Below, piece by piece: positions 1 to 9,583 of a stretch of 64,000 nucleotides of DNA (position 1 is the stretch's first letter; every line of letters begins with the position of its first letter). This stretch comes from Semisulcospira habei (lineage: Eukaryota; Mollusca; Gastropoda; Semisulcospiridae), in contig BTPG01000004.1 in the NCBI GenBank assembly GCA_036245525.1, forward strand, positions 52,033,758-52,097,757. The letters are read 5' to 3'. The position numbers and the translations under genes were made by a program. The notes below the pieces were generated by a model. That model did not search any database and was not told the origin of the DNA. It saw nothing but the letters and a program-made list of their open reading frames with translations.

Positions 1-58
1 TGAACTGGAGCTAACCTGCTCAGTCCAGACCAAAAGGTGACTGCCAAGCGTGTAAAAT

Positions 59-164
59 GTTGAGAACCGCGAGGAAAGAAACACGCTTAGAAAGGTCAGT
101 TTTAGAAAAAGGACACCTGCCCTTTTTAAGCGTGTTTCTTTCTTCGCTGGGTTGTTCTCTGAAC
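59..164. repeat. Family I palindrome, imperfect
   Basis: Arms 59-99 and about 117-164 are near reverse complements with the shared core AAAGAAACACGCTTA. The same core occurs in the hairpin at 49768-49897 and the half copy near 28572. The preceding bases (CCAGACCAAAA, then ACTGCCAAGCGTGT) recur before the 49768 copy, so the element probably extends left to about position 25. Confidence 0.7.
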
Positions 165-577
165 TTAACCTACGATGTCACGTTTTGTCCAGGATTTTCT
201 AGACAACAAGCTCCCGTAGGCTGCTCGGGATTTTTAAGGTCTACGTCTCTGGCAGGTTGAAGGGGTTCGCTGCTAGACTGTCATTTATGGCACTTTGGAC
301 TGGTACTTACTGATGGCCCCCAACAATGTCAGAACGCTTTTAGCAAGTTTTCGCTGCCCTCGTCCATTAGCTCACGCCTGGGACTTGATTTGAGAGAAGT
401 CAATTGCCGCACCGGTTGTGGAAAAAAAAAAAAGGGGGGGGGGGGTGGGCCGTGATAGTTCAAAGGTAGCAACAGATTAGCTTGGCACCTTGGAGGCTTG
501 TTCGAGATCACCGTAGAAGTCTTCAAAAGAACTGGATCAAACGTCACTGCACGCACTAGACGCTTAACCCTGCTTCA
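165..577. other. No gene; A-run and G-run
   Basis: No coding signal is seen. It contains an A tract followed by a G tract (421-446) and, at 564-567, a TTAACCC that may be the left end of the family A element that follows. Confidence 0.5.
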
Positions 578-667
578 AAAAAGGTATGAATCCTCATGAG
601 CCCCCCCGCAATTGCGGGGCGGGCGGGGGGGGGGGGGGGCGGCTCATGAGGATCTATGCCTCTTGCT
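578..667. repeat. Family A hairpin, G-expanded centre
   Basis: The left arm ATGAATCCTCATGAG and right arm CTCATGAGGATCTATGCC pair. The centre CGCAATTGCG is followed by a G-rich expansion of about 30 bases in the right arm only, so the stem is now asymmetric. Confidence 0.8.
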
Positions 668-807
668 GACACCACTTGGAGTCCATGTTCCTGAGACAGG
701 AGGTCTATTGGTGAGGACCTAATGAAGATGGCAGAAACAGTTTGCTTCAACTGGCACTGGCAGAGAGCTTGCTTCACGAGTAACCCGTTACAGTCCCACG
801 TACTACA

Positions 808-923
808 GCAGGAGATGGATCGACCAAGGTAAATCAAGGGTAGTGCCAGATTAGCTTGGCGCCGTCAGGCGCCAAGCTAATCTGGCACTACCCTTGAATT
901 ATCATGGTCGGTTCATCTCCTGC
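808..923. repeat. Family B hairpin (B2 stem type)
   Basis: A palindrome centred on GGCGCC-GTCA-GGCGCC. Outer arms read GCAGGAGATGGATCGACC and its near complement. The stem has the B2 variants AGGGTAGTGCCAGATTAGC in both arms, as in the copies at 13332 and 34516. Confidence 0.85.
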
Positions 924-980
924 AGCGGGTACATAATTGGTGGATGACGTCTCTAAAGTAACCTCATCCCTCCAAGGCTT

Positions 981-1202
981 CAGGGCCGGATCCAGGGGGG
1001 GAGGTGCTTTGGTACTACAGCCCCCCCCCCCCCTCCTCGGCTTAAAAAATATAAATAAGTGTTTAAAATTGAGTTGTAACGCTTGTGTGTGAGTGCCGTA
1101 CGTAACACCAGTTAGAAACTTTCAAAAACGTCAGAAGAACAGTTTCGGTTGTGATGATTTGATATATACTAGATCCTGGCAATAGAAAAAAAATAGAAGT
1201 TG

Positions 1203-1290
<88 letters not shown>

Positions 1291-1320
1291 CCCTTTTGAA
1301 AACTGATTGATCCGGCCCTG
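981..1320. mobile_element. Non-autonomous hAT-type MITE, 340 bp
   Basis: It starts CAGGGCCGGATCC and ends with the inverted copy GATCCGGCCCTG; hAT termini typically begin CAGGG. The interior is C-rich followed by a (CA)n tract and has no ORF of note. Flanking 8-mers CAAGGCTT (973-980) and CAAGGAAC (1321-1328) match at 5 of 8 positions, so the duplication is weak. The flanks resemble a family A element (compare 7566-7600), so this looks like an insertion into a family A copy. The termini match those of the hAT element at 63116. Confidence 0.7.
1205..1287. repeat. (CA)n microsatellite
   Basis: About 41 uninterrupted CA units inside the hAT MITE. It explains the VCVCVC reading frames on the minus strand, which are not genes. 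Confidence 0.97.
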
Positions 1321-1347
1321 CAAGGAACACGGATATAAAATAAAGAC

Positions 1348-1415
1348 AGCAAGAGGCAAAGAACCTCATGAGCCGCCGCATTTGGGAAATGCCGCCTTGG
1401 TGTTAAGTGGGTTAA
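1348..1415. repeat. Family A element, single arm and right end
   Basis: One arm (GCAAGAGGCAAAGAACCTCA, 1349 onward) is present. The opposite arm is lost, and a TTAA at 1412-1415 probably marks the right terminus. It shares the AAGAACC variant with the complete copy at 7596. Confidence 0.6.
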
Positions 1416-2920
1416 AGGGGCACGCCTGACCTTTTTGAAGTTTTCAGTTTCGCAAAAAGCTTTTACTGGGATTCAGTATACATACCCACTTAGACAGTGC
1501 CCTGTTGTCCCACCTGAAATGCTTTCTCTCGTCCGTTCAAAGCAAAAAGAGGCCCACTGGAATCTTGTGACGGGACACCGTGAAAAGATTGCGTCTGATA
1601 GGCGGTGGTAGCTGACGTCGTAACTATTCTATACGACCTTAGGTCATCTGCATAATTATAACCAATCAGAGACAAGATGGCGGATGAAAGAGGGAAGAGA
1701 AACTGAAAGAAAGTATCATCGCCCGGACCACGCGCCGACAATGACAGACTCGGAACTGAAGAGAAGAAAGAGGAAGAGAGACAAGATACCCCCTAAGTAG
1801 AACTGACATCGGACAAGGGAACTGATATGGACATGTGGCAACGCGTAAAGCAAGCGCTTGGCTTGACCGCCCACCTAGAATGTGTCCCTTTCCTGCTGAA
1901 TCAGTCAGTCTACGGTCTTTGTTGATCTTTCTGTATAGTTCCGCGAGCGCTAGTCAGAACTCATGATTTTCAGTAGAATGTATCTCTTACTGATTTCGCA
2001 AGATTTTAAACCTGTTTTATCATATGGTTAAGAGCTAGTTATCACATTTTATGCTGAAAAGATCTGACAACTACGGAGTGTCTCAAAGCCGTTGCACATC
2101 GCTGGTCGTAACATGTTTTTGTCTGTGCAGGCTCTCATTCACTCGATTCAGAGAGGTAGTGTTTCTGTTGCGATAGTGCATTTCTTGTTTCCAGTTACGT
2201 AGACGTCGATGTGTGAGATGTGAAATTGACTGCAGTGCAGAAAGTGGGTATAAATACCAATGTTCTGTTTCAATGATGGAACGCGTTGCGTGTTTCCGAG
2301 GGGTAAAGGATCAAAGGTCAAACTAGGCACCGAGGACGCAGGCTCGCCGGCTTTGCGAGTCAAATAAGCCACGTCCTCCGCCACGCAGCAGGATCGTTAC
2401 TAGTACTGAAAGACGGAACCCGCATTGTGATTTCACTTTGACAGTATAGCGAGTATGGACGGTTTATTCTACTTTATGCTGAAAAATTACGTCAAAGGGA
2501 TGCCGGAGAACATCGGTACACGTGTACACTGACACGTGTGTACACCACACCTATGACCTCGTGACCTGCCGCCGCAGTATTGCGATACAAGTCGGCCGGG
2601 TTCTGCGGCCTTGTGACGTCGGCTCATAAATATGCATATCAAGTTAATTCAAACCAAGGCCGATGCAGACGATAAATCCGCGACTCGGGTACAAAAACAA
2701 TACATCCTCCAAACAATAAATTTCGACATTTGGCAATGTACTTACACCATACAGCTCTAAGATAGTACACAAAGGGCCCATACACATACTGTCAGCCGAA
2801 TATCTGTTGCAGACAGTTTTCTGACCGCTGTGTTGAGATGCTTGATCCTGGGGAAAATAACTTTAAGAAAAGAACAACTTGAAGTAGCATGTGGAGATTT
2901 GTTAGAAATTAGGCCACTCC
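1416..2920. other. 1.5 kb without recognised feature
   Basis: Unique-looking sequence. Short open frames have no recognisable protein similarity. No palindrome or long simple repeat is visible. Confidence 0.5.
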
Positions 2921-2922
2921 AC

Positions 2923-2983
2923 ACCGGTTGTCTCCCTCGTTTCGACACCGCTGATCAGCAGTTGCGAAAACGAAACAGACAAT
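2923..2983. repeat. Family E palindrome, decayed
   Basis: CCGGTTGTCTCCCTCGTTTCG pairs loosely with CGAAACAGACAATC across a CTGATCAG centre. It is the most diverged of the family E copies. Confidence 0.5.
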
Positions 2984-3064
2984 CAGCATGAAACGACGAC
3001 TCTTGCGGTTGTGACTGAACTGTTTCGTCTTTGTCATCACTAAACGTGATTCATTCTTCTTTGC

Positions 3065-3148
3065 TTTTTTTTTTTTTTTTTTTTTTTTTGGGGGGGGGGG
3101 AGTGGGGAGTGGGGGGGGAGTGGGGGAGGGGGAGTGGGGGGGGGGGGA
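3065..3148. repeat. T-tract followed by G-rich tract
   Basis: A run of about 25 T and then about 55 bases of nearly pure G with AGT interruptions. It is a possible G-quadruplex former on the plus strand and a likely assembly weak point. Confidence 0.9.
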
Positions 3149-3280
3149 TTCGTTGTTTTCTTACTTACTGGGCAACATGATTAATTATATCACCCCCGTC
3201 ACCGTCCACACTCCACCGCCCCTCCCTCTTATTGCATAATTAAACATCCTCTGCTGTCCTAGATTGGCTGTCTGGAGTCA

Positions 3281-3990
3281 GTTGCATGCGTAAGCTTAGT
3301 TCTGCGCCAGCCACCAAGCAAGATGCTCCGCTATAGTGAGCTTATTCCTGCGTCAGCCACTAAACAAGAGGCGCTGCAATATTGAGTTTCGTCCTGCGCC
3401 AGCCACTAAGCAAGATCCGCCGTGAGATGGCCTTAGTTGCCTGCTCGGCGTTAAACCCAACTGTCTAACTAAGCGAGATGCTCTGCCATACTGTTTCGTC
3501 CTGCGCCAGCCACCAAGCAAGATGCTCCGCTATACTGAGTTTCGTCTTGCGCAAGCCACCAAGAAAGATGCTCCGCTATACTGAGTTTCGTCCTGCGTCA
3601 GCCACCAAGCAAGATGCTCCGCTATATTGAGTTTCGTCTTGCGCCAGCCACCAAGCAAGATGCTCCGCTATACTGAGCTTCGTCCTGCGCCAGCCACCAA
3701 GCAAGATGCTCCGCTATACTGAGTTTCGTCCTGCGTCAGCCACCAAACAAGATGCTCCGCTATACTGAGTTTCGTCCTGCGCCAGCCACCAAGCAAGATG
3801 CCGCACTGAGTTTCGTCCTGCGTCAGCCACCAAGCAAGATGCTCCGCTATACTGAGTTTCGTCCTGCGCCAGCCACCAAGCAAGATGCTCCGCTATACTG
3901 AGTTTCGTCTTGCGCCAGCCAGTAAGCAAGGTGCTCCGCTATCGCGGAGCGCCTTGCTTAGTGTCTGGCGCAGGACTAAGCTCACTCATG
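3281..3990. repeat. Family J hairpin with tandemly expanded arm
   Basis: Thirteen direct copies of a unit of about 46 bp (GATGCTCCGCTATACTGAG, then TTCGTCCTGCGCCAGCC and ACCAAGCAA) are followed at 3942 by one inverted copy. The unit is the left arm of the hairpin seen singly at 47630 and 30745. The left end CAGTTGCATGCGTAAGCTTA and right end TAAGCTCACTCATGCAAACT are inverted, as in the single hairpins, so the array lies inside one element. Units vary slightly (GCGTCAGCC/GCGCCAGCC; one shortened unit at about 3795). A SINE tail interrupts the array at 3417-3467. Confidence 0.85.
3417..3467 (+). mobile_element. Mini-retroposon: SINE tail only, 51 bp
   Basis: Begins CCGCCGTGAGATGG and ends GGCGTTAAACCCAACTGTCTA. 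It is flanked by ACTAAGCAAGAT (3405-3416) and ACTAAGCGAGAT (3468-3479), a 12 bp target duplication with one mismatch. Only the 3' tail of a SINE is present. It has the same 5' start as the 57 bp copy at 13677. Confidence 0.85.
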
Positions 3991-4487
3991 CAAACTGTTC
4001 CAGGATTGTTCTTCACAGCGATTGTCAGAGCATGACTTTCCCTGCGAGAATCCTGCGTTGCACGTTAACACAAAATAGTCCAGTATGCTGCCGCATGTAA
4101 GTTTAACTGTGCGTCCGCCGTCTGCTCTTCAATTAACTGGTCTCTTAGTTACCCCCTGCTCTTCCTGTCCGCTAATGAGCGATACCCCCCCCCCCTCCCC
4201 CCTGCCCCCTCCTCGTATCATTACACCACTTGGCTCTATCGCAACCTCTCGCGCTGCTTGTTTCGTTCACGGATGAGTAGCCACTGGTACGCTTCATTGG
4301 CGCAGATGACATCAAGCGCGCATAAATCACTATCCGTAGGGGCCGCTACCGTGGTCCACGGACACAGAACTCTTGTTGAGATGGACTGAGTCTGACAAAG
4401 GCACAGAATGGATGAAGTCCTAGAATTACACGCAATAACCTCCATCATTTTAGGATTGTTGGTGCGCAGCAGATTTCTGCAAGCACT

Positions 4488-4550
4488 GAAGTGGTATAGA
4501 TTCTCACGAGCCCCTGCGGCAACAGGCTTATGAGAATCTATGCCTCTTGC
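4488..4550. repeat. Family A hairpin, interrupted centre
   Basis: TATAGATTCTCACGAGCCCC pairs with CTTATGAGAATCTATGCC and the centre GCGGCAACAGG no longer pairs fully. AAATCTATGTC and GAGAATCTATGCGG fragments follow at 4566-4625, so further decayed copies probably lie downstream. Confidence 0.7.
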
Positions 4551-4698
4551 AAACTGCACACAGAGGTTCATGAAAAATCTATGTCTTACACACAGGACAC
4601 AGAGACTCCTGAGAATCTATGCGGCTTGCGGTCGGGATTTGCTCGACTGCCAAGAAACTGTGTAGGCAAACACTGTTTCAGAAGGAGTCATAAAAAAG

Positions 4699-4800
4699 TT
4701 AACTCATTCAAGGCGTGCCGCACCAATAGCTGCGAAAGTGTCGTATAGCGTTGCCGGCGGCAACACTACCACACTTCCGCCGCTATTGATGCGAGACTGT
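4699..4800. repeat. Family G hairpin with TTAA start
   Basis: Starts TTAACTCATTCAAGGCG. The arm AGCTGCGAAAGTGTCGTATAGC faces a diverged arm ACACTTCCGCCGCTATTGATG across GTTGCCGGCGGCAAC. The right terminus is decayed and no TTAA is seen. Confidence 0.65.
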
Positions 4801-5110
4801 TACGTCTAAGCAGTCCCGAATTCCGCGAACGATAACCTTCCCCAAAGCGGAGATCAGCAAGCATAATCTACAAGGTTAAAATTCTGAGAAAACTAGTCTG
4901 AAAGCGGACTACAAGCAGTGTATCATACAGGAATGGAGGTAATTTAACAGTAGACACAGGTCAAAATATGCGCGTGTTTCTATAAAAACAGTGGAATAAA
5001 AGACCGGACAAACATGCGATGTTTGCGTCGAAAGACGTGCACTTTTTGACTTACTTTTTATTTCAATAAATCGTCTATTGTACAGGATGGAAAGGCAATG
5101 CTAAAGTACA
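4801..5110. other. No recognised feature
   Basis: AT-rich unique-looking sequence between the family G element and the LINE remnant. Confidence 0.45.
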
Positions 5111-5114
5111 CGTG

Positions 5115-6060
5115 TGGCGGCGCCTTTAGACATCATAATTATGTTCGCTGATGACACACAGTTGCACGATTCTGGTCCCGTTCCTCAGTGACGCTGGTCG
5201 TTTAATTTCGAACATGGAAAGCTGACTGACAGAAGTCAAAGACTCGTGGATGATTAGCAACAAACTCCAGCTAAATGATGGTAAAACAAAGTCCGTGCTT
5301 ATCACAGCTGGTGTGTGTCCTTCTCAGTCAGTTGTTCTGTCTTCCCAGTCACATCTCTGTCAAAATCAAATCGCTTTCTCTGACAGTGTAAAAAAAAAAA
5401 AAAAAAACATTGGTGTTTCATTGATATAGACCTCAAAATGGATAAGTATGTTAGTCATATGTGCAGATCAGCTTTTATTGAACTTCGGCGCATTAGCAGT
5501 GTTAGACAGTATCTGACGCCCGAAGCTGAACTGTCACACTTGTCTCCTCAGTCCTTTGTTTGATCACGGTTAGACTACTGTAACTCCCTCCTTTCCGGCC
5601 TGCCTAATACGCAGCTAGACTTAAACTGCAGAACCGGAGTGCAAAACAGTGCTGCCTGTTTAGTTCTGCGCGTGCGTAAGCGTTACCATACCCGCCCCAC
5701 CCTCAACTCATTCTACCCCAGACACGCCACAGCAAGATAAAGATCGACCATAATAGTTCAAGGGTGATGCCAGAATAGCTTGGCGCCTATGGGCGCCAAG
5801 CTATTCTGGCATCACCCTTGAACTATCATGGTCGATTTGTGTCCTGCACTGCAATGCAGTCTTCAGAGGACAACGGCAACATTAATTGGGGATTTCGGTG
5901 TTGGGGTAGAAGGAGTTAAGAAATTTCACTGTATAGACTGTCCTGCATGTGCTTTAACTCTCTCAGCCTGACTTCTCCTGCCTATACATATCTCTGACCT
6001 ACTCCATCTGTAGACTCCATCTCGCAACCTCCGCTCTTCCTCTGACACACCTAAATTTCG
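5115..6060 (+). pseudogene. L2/CR1-like LINE reverse-transcriptase remnant
   Basis: At 5141 a frame reads MFADDTQLH, the catalytic [FY]ADD box of non-LTR reverse transcriptase. It is followed in shifting frames by SWMISNKLQLNDGKTK, CRSAFIELRRISSVRQYLTP, SRLDYCNSLLSGLPNTQLD and NSAACLVLR, the order seen in L2-like LINEs. Beyond the family B insertion (5703-5919) the C-terminal block resumes (LPIHISDLLHL, stop, TPSRNLRSSSDTPKFRLPN). Several frameshifts and stops and an A-run at 5391-5407 show it is dead. The 5' part of the LINE is absent. Confidence 0.85.
5703..5919. mobile_element. Family B TTAA-MITE inside LINE remnant
   Basis: The terminal repeats are TCAACTCATTCTACCCC and GGGGTAGAAGGAGTTAA. 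The stem is near perfect around GGCGCCTATGGGCGCC, with ATCGACCATAATAGTTCAAG outside. It interrupts the reverse-transcriptase reading between LRVRKRYHTRPTL and KKFH. The left target copy is TCAA and the right TTAA, so one has mutated. Confidence 0.9.
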
Positions 6061-6110
6061 CCTTCCCAACTGAATTTCACATGTAAAACACGTGGCGATC
6101 GTGCGGCCAT

Positions 6111-6112
<2 letters not shown>

Positions 6113-6194
<82 letters not shown>

Positions 6195-6206
6195 CGCGCG
6201 CGCGCG
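6113..6206. repeat. (TG)n(CG)n microsatellite
   Basis: About 35 TG units followed by about nine CG units. The alternating purine-pyrimidine run is a potential Z-DNA former. Confidence 0.95.
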
Positions 6207-6215
6207 TGCGTGTTG

Positions 6216-6221
<6 letters not shown>

Positions 6222-6267
<46 letters not shown>

Positions 6268-6330
6268 TTTATAAAGCGCAAACTCCCTGCAGTGCAGGCT
6301 CTAAGCGCTGTACAATGCAAATCAAGTTAA
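6222..6330 (-). mobile_element. Retroposon 3' end with (ATT)n tail
   Basis: Read on the minus strand it is GCGCTTAGAGCCTGCACTGC, then GCGCTTTATAAATATT and (ATT)n. The GCGCTTAGAG stem followed by an ATT tail matches the LINE end at 54990-55080 and the end at 6555-6626. Confidence 0.6.
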
Positions 6331-6534
6331 AACCTATGACACAAATCAATAGACAGCAACAACACAAAATACAAATATTACAATACAAATTCTAAAATGA
6401 ACAGCACATAAACACACCCAAAGCACAAACAATCATTGCAACAAGGATTGGCACAGGATCATGATGTTATTGTGAAACAGAAAAGAGACTAGAATTTGGT
6501 AAGACAGAGTAGTGCGACTGGAAAAGATGTGTTT

Positions 6535-6626
6535 AGTTGTTATCCTTTTCATTGTATCAGCGCTTAGAGCTACTTTTTAGAATAAGCGCTTAACAAATCT
6601 CCTTTATTATTATTATATTATTATAA
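6535..6626 (+). mobile_element. Retroposon 3' end with (ATT)n tail
   Basis: Contains CAGCGCTTAGAGCTAC, AATAAGCGCTTAACAAATCT and a TTATTATTATT tail. It may be the 3' terminus of the LINE whose coding remnant lies at 5115-6060, in the same orientation, with other insertions in between. Confidence 0.55.
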
Positions 6627-6693
6627 AGGTGATTGGGACATTGGTCACTGATGACCTACAAACACGCTTCGGATAAGAGCCAGTATTGATAAT

Positions 6694-6798
6694 CCAGTGC
6701 ACAAAAGGCCATAGGGTCGATCAGTTACAGCCGCTGTTGCCAGCCCATGCACGGCCCTGCGCGGGCCAACAGCGGCCCGATGACCTTTGCGCACTGGG
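6694..6798. repeat. Family D hairpin, diverged
   Basis: CAGTGCACAAAAGGCCATAG pairs with ATGACCTTTGCGCACTGG. Inner arms GCCGCTGTTGCC and GGCCAACAGCGGC also pair. Confidence 0.75.
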
Positions 6799-7202
6799 AA
6801 TAGATCGCGGCAATAATAACGTTATAATCTCAGATGGAAGTCACTGATGTCATAATCATCACAAATTGCGCCATTGATGACCGCTTAAACGCAGATCGCG
6901 TCAATAATGACATAAGCACGTTAAATTGTGTCACAGGTGACGTGATGATCACACATCACAACGTCATTCTCCTTGCTGACTACGTAGCACATAATATGTA
7001 AATAAAGTACACCTGTTCCCTGTCCATCAAAAGGATCTTTTATCTGCTCGGGAAATAGTCATAGATTTTCATATGACGCTGCAATTGGAGGGGGAAGCTA
7101 TGCTTCTTGTTCGTTGTTGCTGTTAGTTTTGTTCATATCCACAGAATGAGAGGGGTTTTGCATGCTAACCCTAATGATTCGGAATACACCAGGGTGTGAA
7201 AT
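6799..7202. other. No recognised feature
   Basis: No ORF with recognisable similarity. Several short TGAC/GTCA motifs (TAATGACATAA, GGTGACGTGATG) recur between 6835 and 6970, without a defined repeat unit. Confidence 0.4.
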
Positions 7203-7287
7203 AATTTTGACTAAGATAGTTTAAGAGTAGTGCCAGAATAGCTTGGCGCCTCTAGGCGCCAAGCTATTCTGGCACCACCCTTGAACC
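7203..7287. repeat. Family B stem without termini
   Basis: The palindrome AAGAGTAGTGCCAGAATAGC to its complement is centred on GGCGCCTCTAGGCGCC. The outer GATCGACC arms and TTAA ends are not recognisable. Confidence 0.8.
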
Positions 7288-7472
7288 AAAAGCCATGGGT
7301 CTATATCCTTATCTGTAAGTACTATAATGTAGCTTGCATATGGCAGTGTAAACATTTAAAGCTTTTACGGCCTCAGTATGATATGGGTTAAGCCCTCGTC
7401 TGTGAAAAGACACAAATTGTCTTTGAAACCATAAATCCAAACCGAAACGTTGACGGCCAAGCGTGTGACTAT

Positions 7473-7546
7473 GCAGAGAAGACCCCAACGGAGAAAGCAT
7501 TAAACTGTCTTTTCTGAACGTGTATTTTTTTCTGTTGGATTCTCAG
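7473..7546. repeat. Family I palindrome, partial
   Basis: GAGAAGACCCCAACGGAGAAA pairs with TTTTTTCTGTTGGATTCTC. The CAAGCGTGTGACTATGCAGA flank matches the flank of the 49768 copy. Confidence 0.6.
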
Positions 7547-7595
7547 TGTCAAATAACCTCCTCCATCCAAGGAACACAGATATACAATAGAGTCA

Positions 7596-7660
7596 GCAAG
7601 AGGCCAAGAACCTCACGAGCCCCCGCAATTGCGGGGGCTCATGAGGTTCTTGGCCTCTTA
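7596..7660. repeat. Family A hairpin with matched arm variants
   Basis: Arms GAGGCCAAGAACCTCACGAG and CTCATGAGGTTCTTGGCCTC differ from family consensus (GAGGCATAGATCCTCATGAG) at the same three positions on both sides, with one residual C/T mismatch. The probable right end is GGCAGCGAATGGGTTAA (7757-7773). Confidence 0.9.
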
Positions 7661-8103
7661 CAGTGGGGTGTTGGCGTTTTCCAGGAGGTGAAGAGGTTCA
7701 GGCAGACACATGAAGTTCTATATCTCTTGTAGGAGGGTGTTGCTCGCTCTCTCCTGGCAGCGAATGGGTTAAGTGTACGGCGCTTTGCGCCAGACAGGTG
7801 GGAGCGTTTATTTTCGGCCACTGCACCGCTGGAAAGGCCTCGTATACAGGTGTAAGACACCTTGAGAGGCACACCTTTGATGTAGGAATCAAGTGTTCAG
7901 GTAAGCGGTGTGTTATATCGGAGTAAAGAGCACTTGTATCATATGCGGTCGTAGCTGGAACACCCACAGTCGCCGCCAAGCAAGGCAGATTAAAATGTGG
8001 ACTGACAAACTGCACTGACAAACACTGGATATCGTGGTCTGCATCAATCCCGGATGACCGGACCTCTTCCGCTTGAAGAACAAAGCGAAAGAGTCCGACA
8101 ATA

Positions 8104-8136
8104 TGCTCATGAGGATCTCTGCCTTTTGCTGAGGGA
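8104..8136. repeat. Family A right arm only
   Basis: TGCTCATGAGGATCTCTGCC followed by TTTTGCTGA is a single arm with no partner. A full copy follows 30 bp downstream. Confidence 0.6.
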
Positions 8137-8167
8137 AGACAGTTGTTGATGAGTGCATCGGGGGTCA

Positions 8168-8233
8168 GCAAGAGGTATAGATCCTCATGGGCCCCCGCAT
8201 TGGCGGGGGCTCATGAGGATCTATACCTCTTGC
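8168..8233. repeat. Family A hairpin, near perfect
   Basis: Arms GCAAGAGGTATAGATCCTCA and its exact complement share the GGTATAG variant (consensus GGCATAG). The centre is GCATTGGC. Confidence 0.92.
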
Positions 8234-8488
8234 AGATGGGTAACTTTGGGTGAATCGGCCCTCTCCTTGCATGTACCCGTTCATGTTCGCGTCTTGACCT
8301 TTCGCTTGACTCCTGTCCTTCTGAACCCAGTATGTGTCGCGGGGTATATCCACCCGCAGGCGATGTGGGGTAGTTATCTACCTCGGATGTGATATGCATC
8401 CGTGTACAGGCCGGAAGGCATGTGTCAATACAGTTCGTCACATGGTACACTCTCATCTGCCTTGTTTTGCTTTGCTTCACTTTTTTTT

Positions 8489-8703
8489 TTAAACTCATTC
8501 CGCCCCGACACACCACAGCAAGACATGGATCGAGCATGATAGTTCACGGGTGGTGCCAGAATAGCTTGGCGCCCATAGGCGCCAAGCTATTCTGGCACCA
8601 CCCGTGAACTATCACGCTCGATCTGTCTCTGGAATTGCAGTACAGTCCTTCAGAGAGTAACTTCCAAATTTGGGGATTTCGGTCCTTGGGCAGAATGTGT
8701 TAA
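8489..8703. mobile_element. Family B TTAA-MITE
   Basis: Left end TTAAACTCATTCCGCCCC, right end GGGCAGAATGTGTTAA. The stem is near perfect, from GATCGAGCATGATAGTTCA through GGCGCCCATAGGCGCC. Both arms have the GAGC/GCTC variant instead of GACC/GGTC. A family C element lies 19 bp downstream. Confidence 0.9.
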
Positions 8704-8722
8704 ACGATATTTTTAACGCAAA

Positions 8723-8809
8723 TTAACCCTTTGCGTGTCGGTAGCAGTTTCATAGTCGCGATGTAGGAATCATCGCGACTAAAACCGCTACCGACGCGCA
8801 AAGGGTTAA
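8723..8809. mobile_element. Family C TTAA-MITE, 87 bp
   Basis: Starts TTAACCCTTTGCGTGTCGG and ends CGACGCGCAAAGGGTTAA, with a stem GTCGCGATGTAGGAATCATC. The whole element is essentially one hairpin from TTAA to TTAA. Confidence 0.9.
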
Positions 8810-9583
8810 CTTAAAAAAACTATCAAGCCTAACTTAATAAAACACTTTCGTTATCTCGCTTTATATTTACATACTTTTATACTTTTTGATACCGTCGCAT
8901 TTTTAACAGACTGATTTTGGCCGTTCCCCAGACGAAGGCTTTCACGCGGGTGTAAGGGACTGAGTTTAAGCGTACGGTAGCAGAAGGGGAACTAACTTCA
9001 ATCGATGCGATGTTCGTAGTGCATGTTAGGGACTGATAATCAGCAACGTAACTTTAAGGGGCGCCGCGTCAGAGAGAAACAAACATTGGTCGTCTGGTGG
9101 TTTAGCAGTAACCTGCTACAGTAAACACCCACCAGCAGTTCAGTATACCCAGGACTAAGTGGAGAGCACACCAAGCACTGCCTCGGGAATGTGTCTGGGC
9201 GGTCGCTAATCATGAGTCTAACGGACGCATTACGATCTTAGTCCAGAATACTGACGGGAGGGATGTTTGTCTGAACGCTTTATTGTCAGACTAATAATGA
9301 CCCGTTCTCAAGCCGACAAAATCCTGAATAACACAGATGACGCTGATATTGCGTGTGCAAGAAATACGTACAGTACAAACACAAATGAAGGTACAGTGAA
9401 CGCATAGATTCTTAAGGAGTCTGTTTCGTTGCTGACGCTCATGAGAATCTGTGCCCTTTGCACAATGGACGAGAACCTGCACATTTTCTGATTTGGGTGA
9501 TGTTCTCAGTCTAACGAGAACGCCGGGGCCTAAATATGAATCTAAATCTGAATAAATCTATGACAAGAAAAAATCGTGGATAC
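8810..9583. other. No gene; one family A half copy
   Basis: Unique-looking sequence. At 9438-9462 GCTCATGAGAATCTGTGCCC is a lone family A right arm. Confidence 0.5.

Noticed and set aside
1063..1381. Long cysteine/valine frames over (CA)n tracts, and similar frames at 15361-15913, 38056-38595, 41009-41545, 42381-42853, 62838-63518
   Set aside because: All are translations of microsatellites.
3281..3990. CRISPR-like array
   Set aside because: The units are contiguous 46 bp repeats without unique spacers.
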